Counted from the first letter of the stretch, positions 45,052 through 54,021 are shown. The stretch is DNA of 64,000 nt from Endoryza foliicola (GCA_965226965.1 OZ245715.1:2542001-2606000); one strand, 5' to 3'. Notes: generated by a model not told the origin, from the letters alone. Numbers and translations: made by a program.

Positions 45052-45762
45052 TTATTTACTAACGAACTCAAGTTTGTCGATACCAATCATATCACTATTT
45101 GCTCCACTAGGTCCACCTTCAGTTACGAAATAGCGGAATCCGAACCGTGCTTTTACGGTACCGGTAACACCGGAAACAGTAATGCTGTACTTTGTCCAAG
45201 AAACCGGATAATCAACTAAGTTTAAGTTGGGGTTTATATCCAATAGAAGTGTAGAGAAATCTCCCACTTCATTGGGGCCTGAACCAACATTCGTACTGGT
45301 AGTGGTGTAATTGGCTCTAACTTGCAAACGGTCGGCATAATCGCCATTACAACGCGTATAAAAGCTCAATACATCCCCATTTTTTACAATAATTTCTTTT
45401 GTAATGATCCATGCGCTTAAAGTAGCAACATCCGATCCGCAGTTCAAATCTACGCTCGCAAATTCATTTTGATTGTATACAGCTGAATAGGCGGGAAATC
45501 CAACAATATCATTACCTAACTTACCTCCTAACTCATATTTGCCCTGGCGCCATGACATTGGGCCTGAAGGAGCACTGTTGTTTACAATTACCCAACCTTT
45601 TGCAGATAAATTGCCAACTGTATCGAATTCTTCAACAAAAGAATTGGACACCACCGGTGGAGCAGGTAATTTCTCATCTGTTTTTGCGTCCTTCTCACAA
45701 GCCACTATCAATACCATTGCTAGCGACAAACCAGTGAGTGAAAGAAACAGTTTCTTTGCCAT
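45052..45762 (-). CDS. Lipoprotein with choice-of-anchor-J-like domain (second of pair)
   Basis: This 236-residue lipoprotein has a lipobox IVAC with Cys22, followed by an acidic EKDAKTDE stretch that may favour surface export in Bacteroidota. The mature part (EEFDTVGNLSAKGWVIVNNS, ISAWIITKEIIVKNGD-like strands, FRYFVTEGG) fits the choice-of-anchor-J/cleaved-adhesin jelly roll. It is a paralog of the gene 28 bases upstream, with which it shares the order FTEEFDTV...RGWVPINNS and a closing FRY...GIDQ/GIDKLEFVSK. The role is probably adhesion or carbohydrate contact; not certain. Confidence 0.75.
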   Translation of the reverse strand: MAKKLFLSLTGLSLAMVLIVACEKDAKTDEKLPAPPVVSNSFVEEFDTVGNLSAKGWVIVNNSAPSGPMSWRQGKYELGGKLGNDIVGFPAYSAVYNQNEFASVDLNCGSDVATLSAWIITKEIIVKNGDVLSFYTRCNGDYADRLQVRANYTTTSTNVGSGPNEVGDFSTLLLDINPNLNLVDYPVSWTKYSITVSGVTGTVKARFGFRYFVTEGGPSGANSDMIGIDKLEFVSK

Positions 45763-45790
45763 ATAATCAGTTAGTTTAAGTTAGGTTGAA

Positions 45791-46597
45791 TTATTTTTTG
45801 CTGATATAGCTTACTTGGTCTATTCCAATAGCGCTACCATTACCGTTCGAACCGGCATCCAACGTATAGTATCTGAATGCAAATCGTCCTTTGGTAGGGC
45901 CATTTAAGCCGCCAATAGTTACTTCAAATCTTGTCCAACGTGATGGATATGCCAAAGGATCAAATAAACTAGGTAAGCTATGCGATTCTTTGTACGTCCA
46001 GAATTTATTGGCGTTGTCGTACACGGGTGGATTGATCGACAATGCTAAACTGAAATCTCCTCTATCTGTTGAAATGTTGTAGGAGGCTGATTTTGGATCA
46101 TAGGCCGTCCCTACATTGGTTCCGGTATTTTTTGTGTTGATGCAAACTTCTAGGTTGTTTCCGTAATCAGTTGAGTCACCGGAAACTGAAAAGTTTTGTA
46201 GTAATTGAGTTCTTGTATAGAATACAATCTTATCACCGTTTTGCATTGTAACTACTGGAGATATCAGCCAATTTGAAATTACATCATCTGTTCCTGAAGT
46301 GGAAGTATAATCAGCACCGATAAAGCCCGGATAAGTACCCTTGGAAGAATAAGGTGCAAAAATTGGAAGCAAGCCTCCACCTTGAGCCCATATGCCGGAA
46401 CCTTTGGGATTACTGTTGTTGATGGGAACCCAACCACGTTTGAATGATTGCGCCACTGTGTCAAATTCTTCCGTAAACGATTGATCGGGAACAGGAGGGG
46501 GGATTAAAGATGCAGGATCATCCTTAACGCAGGAAACAAACGATACTCCCACTACCACTAATGACAATACTATCTTGCCCAGAGTAGATTTTCTCAT
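45791..46597 (-). CDS. Lipoprotein with choice-of-anchor-J-like domain (first of pair)
   Basis: This 268-residue lipoprotein has a lipobox FVSC with Cys23 and a mature jelly-roll-like domain (SFTEEFDTVAQSFKRGWVPI, NWLISPVVTMQNGDKIVFYT) typical of choice-of-anchor-J or cleaved-adhesin domains. It is about 30 residues longer than the downstream paralog through loop insertions. The 28-base gap indicates one transcript, ending at the hairpin at 45002-45029. No peptidase or glycan-binding partner adjoins. Confidence 0.75.
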   Translation of the reverse strand: MRKSTLGKIVLSLVVVGVSFVSCVKDDPASLIPPPVPDQSFTEEFDTVAQSFKRGWVPINNSNPKGSGIWAQGGGLLPIFAPYSSKGTYPGFIGADYTSTSGTDDVISNWLISPVVTMQNGDKIVFYTRTQLLQNFSVSGDSTDYGNNLEVCINTKNTGTNVGTAYDPKSASYNISTDRGDFSLALSINPPVYDNANKFWTYKESHSLPSLFDPLAYPSRWTRFEVTIGGLNGPTKGRFAFRYYTLDAGSNGNGSAIGIDQVSYISKK

Positions 46598-46720
46598 AAT
46601 GCGCTGGTTAGTTTGGTAATTAAGTACGGTGAAAATACTGATTTTTCATATACATACCAAACTAAACAGCACTCCGGTTCAAATCTACCTAGACCCCTTT
46701 TTTTGCGTCTTTATTGTGTG

Positions 46721-48346
46721 TTAAACTTGAAATACTCCGGTTTTAAATGGTTGAATTTCAGGATTTTGGTTGGCTGCTGTAATTCCTTGAGAAATGATTC
46801 CTCGAGTATCTCTTGGGTCTATAATTCCGTCCGTCCACAGCCGAGCCGCGGCATAATATGGACTTGTTTGCGTATCGTATTTTTGTTTAATAGTTGCAAG
46901 CATTGATGCTTCTTCTTCAGCGCTCAAAGTTTTACCAACTGCTTTCTGCGAGGCCACTTGAATTTGAAGCAAGGTTTTCGCTGCTTGATCTCCTCCCATA
47001 ACAGCAATTTTCGAAGTTGGCCAAGCAAAAATCAAACGAGGATCGTATGCTTTTCCACACATGGCATAATTTCCTGCTCCAAATGAATTTCCGATTATAA
47101 AAGTAAACTTCGGAACAACAGAATTGGCTACAGCATTCACCAATTTCGCACCATCTTTGATGATTCCCGAATGTTCACTTCTGCTTCCCACCATAAATCC
47201 GGTAACATCCTGTAAGAATACGAGCGGAATTTTTTTCTGATTGCAATTCATAATAAAACGCGCAGCTTTGTCGGCACTGTCATTATAAATAACACCACCC
47301 ATTTGCATTTCACCTTTTTTGCTTTTTACCATTTTTCTTTGATTCGCTACAATTCCAACTGCCCAGCCATCAATTCTCGCATATCCGCAAACGATGGTTT
47401 TACCAAATTCATCTTTATAGGGTTGGAAACTACCTCCGTCTACAATACAGTCAATAATATCTTTTATATCATAGGGTTTTCCTTCGCTCGGAAACAATCC
47501 TAAGATATCGTCTGGCGGCCTTGAAGGAGCTATGGCTTTTATTCGATCAAACCCTGCTTTGGGAGCGTCTCCTAACAAACTCATTAGCTTTTTTACATGA
47601 TCCAAACAGGCTTGTTCGCTGTCAAATTTATAGTCGGCGATCCCGCTAATTGCGGTGTGAGTTTCAGCTCCCCCCAATGTTTCAATGTCAATGTCTTCAC
47701 CAATAGCGGCTTTTACTAAATAAGGGCCTGCCAGAAATATCGAGCCGGCATTGGATACCATCAGGGTTTCATCACTCATAATCGGCAAATACGCACCCCC
47801 GGCAACGCATGCACCCATAACTGCAGAAATTTGGGTGATGCCCATAGCACTCATTCGGGCATTGTTTCTGAAGATCCTTCCAAAATGCTCCTTGTCGGGA
47901 AAGATCTCATCTTGCATCGGTAAGAAAACTCCGGCACTGTCTACCAAGTAAATAACAGGCAAATGATTCTCCATTGCTATTTCTTGCAAGCGTAAATTCT
48001 TCTTGCCCGTAATGGGAAACCAAGCTCCGGCTTTTACTGTTTGATCATTCGCTATAATCATACACTGTTTTCCTGCCACATATCCGATGCCTCCAACAGT
48101 ACCACCCGCTGGGCAACCTCCTTGTTTGGCATACATTTCGTATCCGGTAAATGCACCTATTTCAATAAATGGGGAATTCGGATCGCGCAAATATTCGATG
48201 CGCTCGCGAGCCGTGAGTTTGTTTTTTTCGTGCTGTTTTTCGATCGATTTCTTCCCTCCGCCTTCTTTGATCTTTTCTAGGCGTTGCTTCATTTGACTTA
48301 TAGCCAAACGCATCGCATCTTCGTTCTTATTAAATTCAAGGTTCAT
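46721..48346 (-). CDS. Biotin-dependent acyl-CoA carboxylase, carboxyltransferase (beta) subunit
   Basis: This 541-residue carboxyltransferase moves CO2 from biotin to an acyl-CoA. The Carboxyl_trans fold has two crotonase-like halves with GGGKKSIEKQHEKNKLTARERI at the start, LVDSAGVFLPMQ and GNSFGAGNYAMCGKAYDPR, the last typical of methylcrotonyl-CoA carboxylase beta subunits; propionyl-CoA carboxylase is the alternative. I chose the ATG at 48344-48346 over an upstream in-frame TTG that adds four residues. No alpha (biotin) subunit is adjacent, so it is encoded elsewhere. Confidence 0.88.
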   Translation of the reverse strand: MNLEFNKNEDAMRLAISQMKQRLEKIKEGGGKKSIEKQHEKNKLTARERIEYLRDPNSPFIEIGAFTGYEMYAKQGGCPAGGTVGGIGYVAGKQCMIIANDQTVKAGAWFPITGKKNLRLQEIAMENHLPVIYLVDSAGVFLPMQDEIFPDKEHFGRIFRNNARMSAMGITQISAVMGACVAGGAYLPIMSDETLMVSNAGSIFLAGPYLVKAAIGEDIDIETLGGAETHTAISGIADYKFDSEQACLDHVKKLMSLLGDAPKAGFDRIKAIAPSRPPDDILGLFPSEGKPYDIKDIIDCIVDGGSFQPYKDEFGKTIVCGYARIDGWAVGIVANQRKMVKSKKGEMQMGGVIYNDSADKAARFIMNCNQKKIPLVFLQDVTGFMVGSRSEHSGIIKDGAKLVNAVANSVVPKFTFIIGNSFGAGNYAMCGKAYDPRLIFAWPTSKIAVMGGDQAAKTLLQIQVASQKAVGKTLSAEEEASMLATIKQKYDTQTSPYYAAARLWTDGIIDPRDTRGIISQGITAANQNPEIQPFKTGVFQV

Positions 48347-48401
48347 ACAAGCAAGCAATTATAGTACAATTATAAGCCGATTTGGCCTTATTTTTATATC
48401 C

Positions 48402-49472
48402 ATGTTTAAACGAATGAATGTTTGGATTGTTTTAATAGCACTGATAGTGTTAATAAAGTGCTGGGCTTTAAATCCGGTTTTTGTTGAAACCACCTATTCT
48501 CAATCCTTTTACCCACTTATTAGCAACCTACTTCGAATTCTAACAGGTTGGATTCCCTTTAGTTTGGGTGATTTGTTATACGCCCTAGCTGTTATTTTAT
48601 TAACAAGAGTGATCCTGAAGTGGTTTTCACGTCTTAAACAACAAAAAAGCAACCGAGACTTTTGGAAAGAAACCGGTGCCGGTGTTTTGAAATACGTACT
48701 GGTTATATACATTGTTTTTAATGTGTTTTGGGGACTGAACTATAATAGGGCCGGGGTAGCCTTTCAGTTTCAATTGAAAGACACGGCAATATCAAAAGAA
48801 GATCTTTCTTCCCTTATGTATTGGCTACGTGATAGGGTAAATGAAACAGAAGCGGCGGCACACGCTAATAGAAGTCAACTGAAGAATATGGACTACATTT
48901 ATTCAGGTGCCATCGATGCTTATAGCGTAATAAAAATCAAACATCCCTTTTTGGAATACAAGCACCCAAGTGTGAAGTCCTCATTGTTTGGTGTGATGGG
49001 AAATTATTTCGGATATACCGGTTACTACAATCCATTCACAGGAGAAGCTCAAGTGAATACGAAAGTACCGTCATTTGTACTGCCGTTTACAACTTGTCAT
49101 GAAATAGGACATCAATTAGGCTATGCAAAAGAAAATGAAGCTAACTTTTCAGGCTTTTTGGCGGCTGCAGCTAGCAAAGATCCTTTGTTTAACTATTCCG
49201 TTTATCTTGATTTATATATGTACGGACGGCCTTATTTGTATCGATCCGATAGCATTCAATTGAAAAAAATCGATAGTAGTTTGAGCCCGGCAGTAAAAGA
49301 TGATTTTAAGGAGCTTCAACAGTTCTATAAGAAGTACGAGAATCCGGTAGAAAAGGTAATTGACTTTTGGTACGGCCAATTCCTAAAAGCAAATCAACAA
49401 CCTGATGGTAAAATTACCTACAGTAGGGTCATTCTATGGCTGCAAGAATACGAACGGAAATACAAGCATTAA
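48402..49472 (+). CDS. DUF3810 protein with HExxH zinc-peptidase-like site
   Basis: This 356-residue membrane protein has two or three N-terminal TM helices (about 6-23, 52-70, 95-112) and an extracytoplasmic or cytosolic domain with HEIGH (233-237) and nearby E246 in ENEANF, consistent with a gluzincin-like zinc site. It is of the DUF3810 family, whose function is unknown. The start may also be the second in-frame ATG at 48414. Its stop overlaps that of dcd in TTAA. Confidence 0.85.
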   Translation: MFKRMNVWIVLIALIVLIKCWALNPVFVETTYSQSFYPLISNLLRILTGWIPFSLGDLLYALAVILLTRVILKWFSRLKQQKSNRDFWKETGAGVLKYVLVIYIVFNVFWGLNYNRAGVAFQFQLKDTAISKEDLSSLMYWLRDRVNETEAAAHANRSQLKNMDYIYSGAIDAYSVIKIKHPFLEYKHPSVKSSLFGVMGNYFGYTGYYNPFTGEAQVNTKVPSFVLPFTTCHEIGHQLGYAKENEANFSGFLAAAASKDPLFNYSVYLDLYMYGRPYLYRSDSIQLKKIDSSLSPAVKDDFKELQQFYKKYENPVEKVIDFWYGQFLKANQQPDGKITYSRVILWLQEYERKYKH

Positions 49473-50005
49473 AACTGGTTCTTCCACATCATACTTTCTA
49501 CCGGTTTACTGGCTTGCCCGCTGTATTTAGCGTTTTTCTTCTCGTTGTATTTTACTTCAATTTCGCCTTCTACGGGGAAATAAATTAATTGTCCAATAGG
49601 CATTCCTTTGTAAACGCGAACGGGTTGCTTTACTGAAATTTCGAGTGTCCAATACCCACAGAAACCAACGTCTCCTTTTCCTGCAGTAGCATGGATATCA
49701 ATTCCTAATCTGCCGGTAGACGACTTACCTTCCAGAAAAGGCACATGTGCGTGCGTTTCTGTATATTCTAATGTTGCACCTAAATAAAACACGTGCGGGT
49801 ACAGCACAAAGCCATCGTCCGGAATTTCAAAGTATTCAATTTCGTTGTGCTTCTTAGCATCCAAGATATGGTTGCGATAAGTGGCTAGCCATTGCCCCAA
49901 ATGAACGTCGTACGAATTACTGCCAAGGCAAGATCGATTGTATGGGTCTAATTTAATCGTACCTTTTTCTATCTCTTCTAAAATTCTTTTATCTGATAAA
50001 ATCAT
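49469..50005 (-). CDS. dcd: dCTP deaminase
   Basis: This 178-residue enzyme deaminates dCTP to dUTP in thymidylate synthesis. It has the trimeric dUTPase-like fold with GSNSYDVHLGQW, LEGKSSTGRLGIDIHATAG and TLEISVKQPVRVYKGMPIGQ in part. LGIDIHATAGKGD carries the catalytic region. It is divergent from the PPTase gene across 63 bases and convergent with the DUF3810 gene. Confidence 0.9.
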   Translation of the reverse strand: MILSDKRILEEIEKGTIKLDPYNRSCLGSNSYDVHLGQWLATYRNHILDAKKHNEIEYFEIPDDGFVLYPHVFYLGATLEYTETHAHVPFLEGKSSTGRLGIDIHATAGKGDVGFCGYWTLEISVKQPVRVYKGMPIGQLIYFPVEGEIEVKYNEKKNAKYSGQASKPVESMMWKNQF

Positions 50006-50016
50006 AACTTACTCCC

Positions 50017-50024
50017 TAATTTTG
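50017..50024 (+). promoter_or_regulatory. Candidate -7 element for PPTase gene (TAATTTTG)
   Basis: TAATTTTG matches TAnnTTTG in the divergent dcd/PPTase interval, 45 bases before the PPTase ATG. No TTG is found at -33. Confidence 0.35.
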
Positions 50025-50068
50025 ATGGTGCAGCGAGCCTCAGCAAAATAAACCTGATTTTTCGAAAG

Positions 50069-50713
50069 ATGCCCCTATTTTATCAACATAATATCGACCA
50101 GCATACTCATTTAGCCATTTGGAGAATTGAAGAAAATGCGGAGTTTTTTCTAGCGAAAGTACCGCTTAAGAAAGAAGTAAAACATCCTTACAAGATGTTA
50201 CAGCACCTCGCAGGTCGATTTGTTTTGACCCAGCTTTTTGATGACTTTCCTTTGGAAGAAATTGAAATTGCAGATACCCGCAAGCCATTTTTACCGGATG
50301 AGAAATACCATTTTTCAATTTCACATTGTGGCAATTATGCAGCGGCAATTGCTAGTAGTACAAAGCGGGTAGGAGTAGATGTTGAGTTCATTTCGCCTCG
50401 TCTTGAATCTATTGCTCACAAATTTCTTCATGCAAGTGAAGCGGCTTATATGGAGAATTGGCGTTACTTAGAAGAAATGCATTTGCAATTGACAACCGTA
50501 ATGTGGAGCGCAAAAGAGGCAGTTTATAAGTGGTATGGAAAAGGTGGCGTCGACTTCAAAGAGCACATGCAACTAAACGGTATACCGATTTATAAAAACG
50601 ATGATTTTATCGACCTTCCCTTTCAGTTTTCAAAAGAAAAACCCCGGCAACTAGAAGTGCAGGGGCGTATTTTTGATCCATTGGTTCTTAGTTGGGTGGT
50701 ATCGGAACCTTGA
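50069..50713 (+). CDS. 4'-phosphopantetheinyl transferase family protein (Sfp-like)
   Basis: This 214-residue enzyme attaches phosphopantetheine from CoA to carrier proteins. Key blocks are FSISHCGNYAAA, the metal site D104 and E106 (VGVDVEF) and K149-E150 (WSAKEAVYKWYGKGG). Length and both motifs fit the Sfp-type subgroup rather than AcpS. No polyketide or peptide synthetase is adjacent, so the partner is probably fatty-acid ACP or a distant carrier. It ends two bases before the convergent DUF2130 stop. Confidence 0.9.
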   Translation: MPLFYQHNIDQHTHLAIWRIEENAEFFLAKVPLKKEVKHPYKMLQHLAGRFVLTQLFDDFPLEEIEIADTRKPFLPDEKYHFSISHCGNYAAAIASSTKRVGVDVEFISPRLESIAHKFLHASEAAYMENWRYLEEMHLQLTTVMWSAKEAVYKWYGKGGVDFKEHMQLNGIPIYKNDDFIDLPFQFSKEKPRQLEVQGRIFDPLVLSWVVSEP

Positions 50714-50715
50714 GC

Positions 50716-51915
50716 CTAATCTAACATCAATTCATCGTTGCCATCACCCAAGAGGTTTAAATTGATCGAATCTTGACCGGCTATACCTTCTACACTTCCT
50801 TTTATGTGCGCAGCATTGAGTAATACTTTTTCCAATTGTTTTTCCCTTGCTTTCCACAACTTTTCCATGGCATCGCGTTCTTTTTGAATGGACAGTTTCA
50901 TTGACATGAACCCCTCCCTAATAGCTTTCCATTGCTCACTAAATTCATTACTGGTTAAATAATTGTAGAGCATGTGCATTTTATCTCCCTTGTTTTCCTC
51001 ATTTTTTGTAGCATTGTAAATGCGAATGATGCCATCGCGTAGCAAATGAGTGACACCGGATACCTCATCAAAACTACAAATCCACACGCCATCTTTTTCT
51101 CCAAACTGTTTCATGTCTTTAGGCATAGCTTGGGTTACAATCACGGCAACATCGGCATTTAAACTTCTTTTATCGGCTTTTAGTTTTTCAATCCACTCCA
51201 TGGAGAAATCTTTGGTACGTTTACTTTCATAGATAATCGTACCACAATTTTGACCGGTATTGTTACGAACGGTTTGAATACAATCGGCTCCACGAATGCC
51301 TTTCCCAACTTCACTGATAGCGTCAAAAGGAAAATTCGATCGTAACAATTCTTCCAAAGCCAATTCCTGAATTTCGCCTTGCAATTGCATAGAACCCTGC
51401 TCTGCTTTACGTCTCATCTCATCTGCCAACTTCTTCTGATCTTCTAATTGCTTTTCCAATTCGCGCATCCGCATTTGGTATTCCAATTCTTTATTGGCCG
51501 TTTTCTGTTCTTCTAGCTTTCTAATATCATCACTCAACTTCGAACGTTCTTCTTGCAACCTTTTCTGAACTGATAGCTCTAATTCCGCTTCTTTGTTCTT
51601 CAATTGCTGTTCTTTCTGTAAAAACTCCACTTCTTTCATACGCGCCTCTTTCAAACGGGCTTCGTTCTCTTTATTGGTGGTTTCCAATAAGCGAAGTTTG
51701 TTATCATAGTCGGCTGAGAGCGATTTGCGGAGTTGTTGTTCTATTTCAAGCTGCGTTTTTCGTTTTTCATCCTGCAATTGCAGATCCATTTCCTGCTGTT
51801 TCTTCTTTTGCCACTCAACCATTTTCACACGCAATTCTTTCTCTACCTCCTCACGAATGATTTCATTGGGCTCAAATGTGGTGTGACAATTTGGACATGT
51901 TATAGATGCTGACAT
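50716..51915 (-). CDS. DUF2130 protein: zinc ribbon, coiled coil and nuclease-like domain
   Basis: This 399-residue protein starts with a CPNCHTTF pair (zinc-ribbon-like; only one Cys pair visible), then a long charged coiled coil (about 20-185), then the DUF2130 domain. In that domain D211 (GADCIQ) and E230-x-K232 (YESKRT) have the spacing of a PD-(D/E)XK nuclease core, and MEWIEKLKADKR follows. That reading is mine. It may act on DNA or be a regulator; the function is unknown. It stands alone, convergent with the PPTase. Confidence 0.82.
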   Translation of the reverse strand: MSASITCPNCHTTFEPNEIIREEVEKELRVKMVEWQKKKQQEMDLQLQDEKRKTQLEIEQQLRKSLSADYDNKLRLLETTNKENEARLKEARMKEVEFLQKEQQLKNKEAELELSVQKRLQEERSKLSDDIRKLEEQKTANKELEYQMRMRELEKQLEDQKKLADEMRRKAEQGSMQLQGEIQELALEELLRSNFPFDAISEVGKGIRGADCIQTVRNNTGQNCGTIIYESKRTKDFSMEWIEKLKADKRSLNADVAVIVTQAMPKDMKQFGEKDGVWICSFDEVSGVTHLLRDGIIRIYNATKNEENKGDKMHMLYNYLTSNEFSEQWKAIREGFMSMKLSIQKERDAMEKLWKAREKQLEKVLLNAAHIKGSVEGIAGQDSINLNLLGDGNDELMLD

Positions 51916-52205
51916 CCGGTATTTTTTTACAAGATTACGAAATCACATCGGACCTTCCTGTTTCCAACCCCAAAATTTTTAGTAAAATTTTCCCCGATTC
52001 TATTGAATTAGCTGGAACGAAGCCTTCCACTTTCAAATTACTAATAATTGTAATTATAAAGCCGCCTGAAAAAGGCTTAACGCCCCAATCAGTTAAAAAC
52101 AAACTACTAATGATGACAGCCGTCTGTAAAAAAAACTTGCAGATTCTAAGATTAATTCAGGAAATTACAGAGCATCCATTCTTAATCAACTAACTAATTA
52201 TTGCT

Positions 52206-53114
52206 ATGCAACAAAGTAGAAGAAACTTCCTCAAAAACGGCTCTGTTTTATTAGCCGGCGCCGGTGTAATGAGGTCCGGTTTATTTGAGTTCAACAAGGA
52301 CGTAAAATTAACCGGAGTACAATTGTATTCCGTTCGAAATGAAATGATGAAAGATCCTTTGGGAACTTTAAAACAATTGGCTGCTATGGGCTACAAGCAC
52401 GTTGAGCATGCGAATTACATCAACAGAAAATTCTATGGATACACAGCAAAAGAGTTTAAGAAAATTTTAGACGATTTGGGAATGACCATGCCCAGCGGAC
52501 ACACCGTAATGGGCAAGGGACATTGGGATGCCGGCAAAAAGGAATTCACTGATGCTTGGAAATACACCGTAGAAGATGCTGCAATTGCCGGCCAAAAGTT
52601 TGTGATCAGCCCATGGCTCGATGAAAGCCTGCGCAAAACATACGATGGAATATTGTCCTATATGGAAGTATTCAATAAGAGTGGAGAATTGTGTAAAGCC
52701 TCCGGAATGAAGTTTGGCTATCATAACCACGATTTTGAATTCAGCCAACAACTCAATGGGCAATCGGTGTACGACATCATTTTGAAGAACACAGATCCTG
52801 CTCTTGTAATGCAACAATTAGATATTGGCAACCTTTACAATGGTGGCGCAAAAGCCATCGATGTTGTTAAAAAATGGCCCGGCCGATTCGAATCTATGCA
52901 CGTTAAAGATGAAATTCTTGCAAAAGAAGGACATGAAAAATACGAAAGCACTATTTTGGGTAAAGGTATTGTTAGCGTAAAAGAAGTTATTGATTTAGGA
53001 AAGAAGTCTGGCGGTACCATTCACTTCATTATTGAGCAAGAGAGCTATCAAGGTAGAAGCCCACTCGATGATGTAAAAGAAGATTTGGCTATTATGAAAA
53101 AATGGGGCTATTAA
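52206..53114 (+). CDS. Tat-exported sugar phosphate isomerase/epimerase-like TIM barrel
   Basis: This 302-residue protein has a twin-arginine signal (SRRNFLKNGSVLLAGAG) and an AP-endonuclease-2/xylose-isomerase-like TIM barrel. Metal-site segments are FGYHNHDFEF, QQLDIGNLYNGG, MHVKDE and IIEQESY. Such exported isomerase-like enzymes in Bacteroidota often work on sugars in the periplasm; substrate unknown. The gene stands alone, ending at a long hairpin. Confidence 0.88.
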   Translation: MQQSRRNFLKNGSVLLAGAGVMRSGLFEFNKDVKLTGVQLYSVRNEMMKDPLGTLKQLAAMGYKHVEHANYINRKFYGYTAKEFKKILDDLGMTMPSGHTVMGKGHWDAGKKEFTDAWKYTVEDAAIAGQKFVISPWLDESLRKTYDGILSYMEVFNKSGELCKASGMKFGYHNHDFEFSQQLNGQSVYDIILKNTDPALVMQQLDIGNLYNGGAKAIDVVKKWPGRFESMHVKDEILAKEGHEKYESTILGKGIVSVKEVIDLGKKSGGTIHFIIEQESYQGRSPLDDVKEDLAIMKKWGY

Positions 53115-53135
53115 TAATTCTGCTCCTCAGACTAT

Positions 53136-53172
53136 AAAATACAAAAGGCGCCATCGGCGCCTTTTGTATTTT
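53136..53172 (+). terminator. Long perfect hairpin after TIM-barrel gene
   Basis: A perfect 17-pair inverted repeat (from AAAATACAAAAGGCGCC) with a 3-base loop ATC lies about 20 bases past the stop. It contains T-rich sequence on either side and can act on both strands between convergent genes. It is followed at 53173-53195 by two copies of TTAATTCTTAA-like sequence. Confidence 0.85.
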
Positions 53173-53203
53173 AATTCTTAACTCTTAATTCTTAATTGTC
53201 TTC

Positions 53204-53842
53204 TCACTTCGTAAATCCCCAATCCAACACCCTTCTGAAATACTTCTTGTCTTCTATCACCCAAGTTACTTCATAACTTCCTTCTTCATTTTTACTGAGC
53301 ATGTAAATGTACATCCGTTTTCCATCGGGCGAGAAGTACACTCCGTTGCTCGTACGTTCTGTACCGGCCTTATCTTTATACGTGAAATTCAAATTGTACA
53401 GATCAAAATAAGCGATTCGTGGAATTTCAATGGTGTCTTTTCCCCACAGTACTTTTACAGATTCTATCGCCGTTATGGGCATTTGACCGAAACTTCCATA
53501 AAATGGTTTTCCATCAATTTTTACCACATGTTCACCAACTTTCTGAATTTTCTTACCGCTTGCATTGAAGGGCACGGTGGTTACCGTTACGGTGATATCA
53601 TCCTGTTTGAAATTCATCATATTCCTAGTATAGGCAAATGGAGAAATTTTCTTCAAGGGTGTTTTGCCGATACTTTCATCTAGCCCGCCAATCGTGAAAC
53701 TGGCGAGATCAGCTTTGATGTATTTTTCAGAAACCTTTGCAAAGCTTTCTTTTTTATTGCGGTAGTCGGGAAAATCAGGAACTTCTTGTGCGCTACATAC
53801 GAAGGCGCTGCAAATAAGGACAAATGAAAGAAAGGATCTCAT
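53204..53842 (-). CDS. Secreted protein of unknown function
   Basis: This 212-residue exported protein has a signal peptide ending VCSAQ (1-18). The mature part is beta-rich and charged (VEKV, SNGVYFSPDGKRMYIYML, YEVTWVIEDKKYFRRVLDWGF). I recognise no family. The C-terminal half looks like a typical Bacteroidota periplasmic beta-sandwich. It is divergent from the FAD/Fe-S gene across 201 bases and convergent with the isomerase gene. Confidence 0.7.
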   Translation of the reverse strand: MRSFLSFVLICSAFVCSAQEVPDFPDYRNKKESFAKVSEKYIKADLASFTIGGLDESIGKTPLKKISPFAYTRNMMNFKQDDITVTVTTVPFNASGKKIQKVGEHVVKIDGKPFYGSFGQMPITAIESVKVLWGKDTIEIPRIAYFDLYNLNFTYKDKAGTERTSNGVYFSPDGKRMYIYMLSKNEEGSYEVTWVIEDKKYFRRVLDWGFTK

Positions 53843-54013
53843 TGGACTCTTTTTTTAGTAGATGGTGAAATGGCCGATGGAGTTGGCTTTCATCGAACAA
53901 AATAAAGGATTAACCGGGAATCCGCAAATAAACGTGTGTTAGTATTTTGCAAATTGGAAGGCAATTATGCGAATAAGTCTGAAAGATTGCATCCATTTTC
54001 AGGTTTTCGGGGG

Positions 54014-54021
54014 TAAATTTG
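54014..54021 (+). promoter_or_regulatory. Candidate promoter of FAD/Fe-S gene (TAAATTTG)
   Basis: TAAATTTG matches TAnnTTTG and has a TTG at 53987-53989, 24 bases upstream (slightly long). The ATG follows 22 bases later. Confidence 0.5.

Noticed and set aside
46670..46700. tRNA-like GGTTCAAATC
   Set aside because: The flanking bases do not form a T-arm stem and no acceptor or anticodon arms can be drawn.
51906..52193. 95-codon open frame upstream of the TIM-barrel gene
   Set aside because: It overlaps the DUF2130 start, has no recognisable motif, and occupies the region where the next gene's promoter must lie. The 290-base gap otherwise shows nothing I can name.
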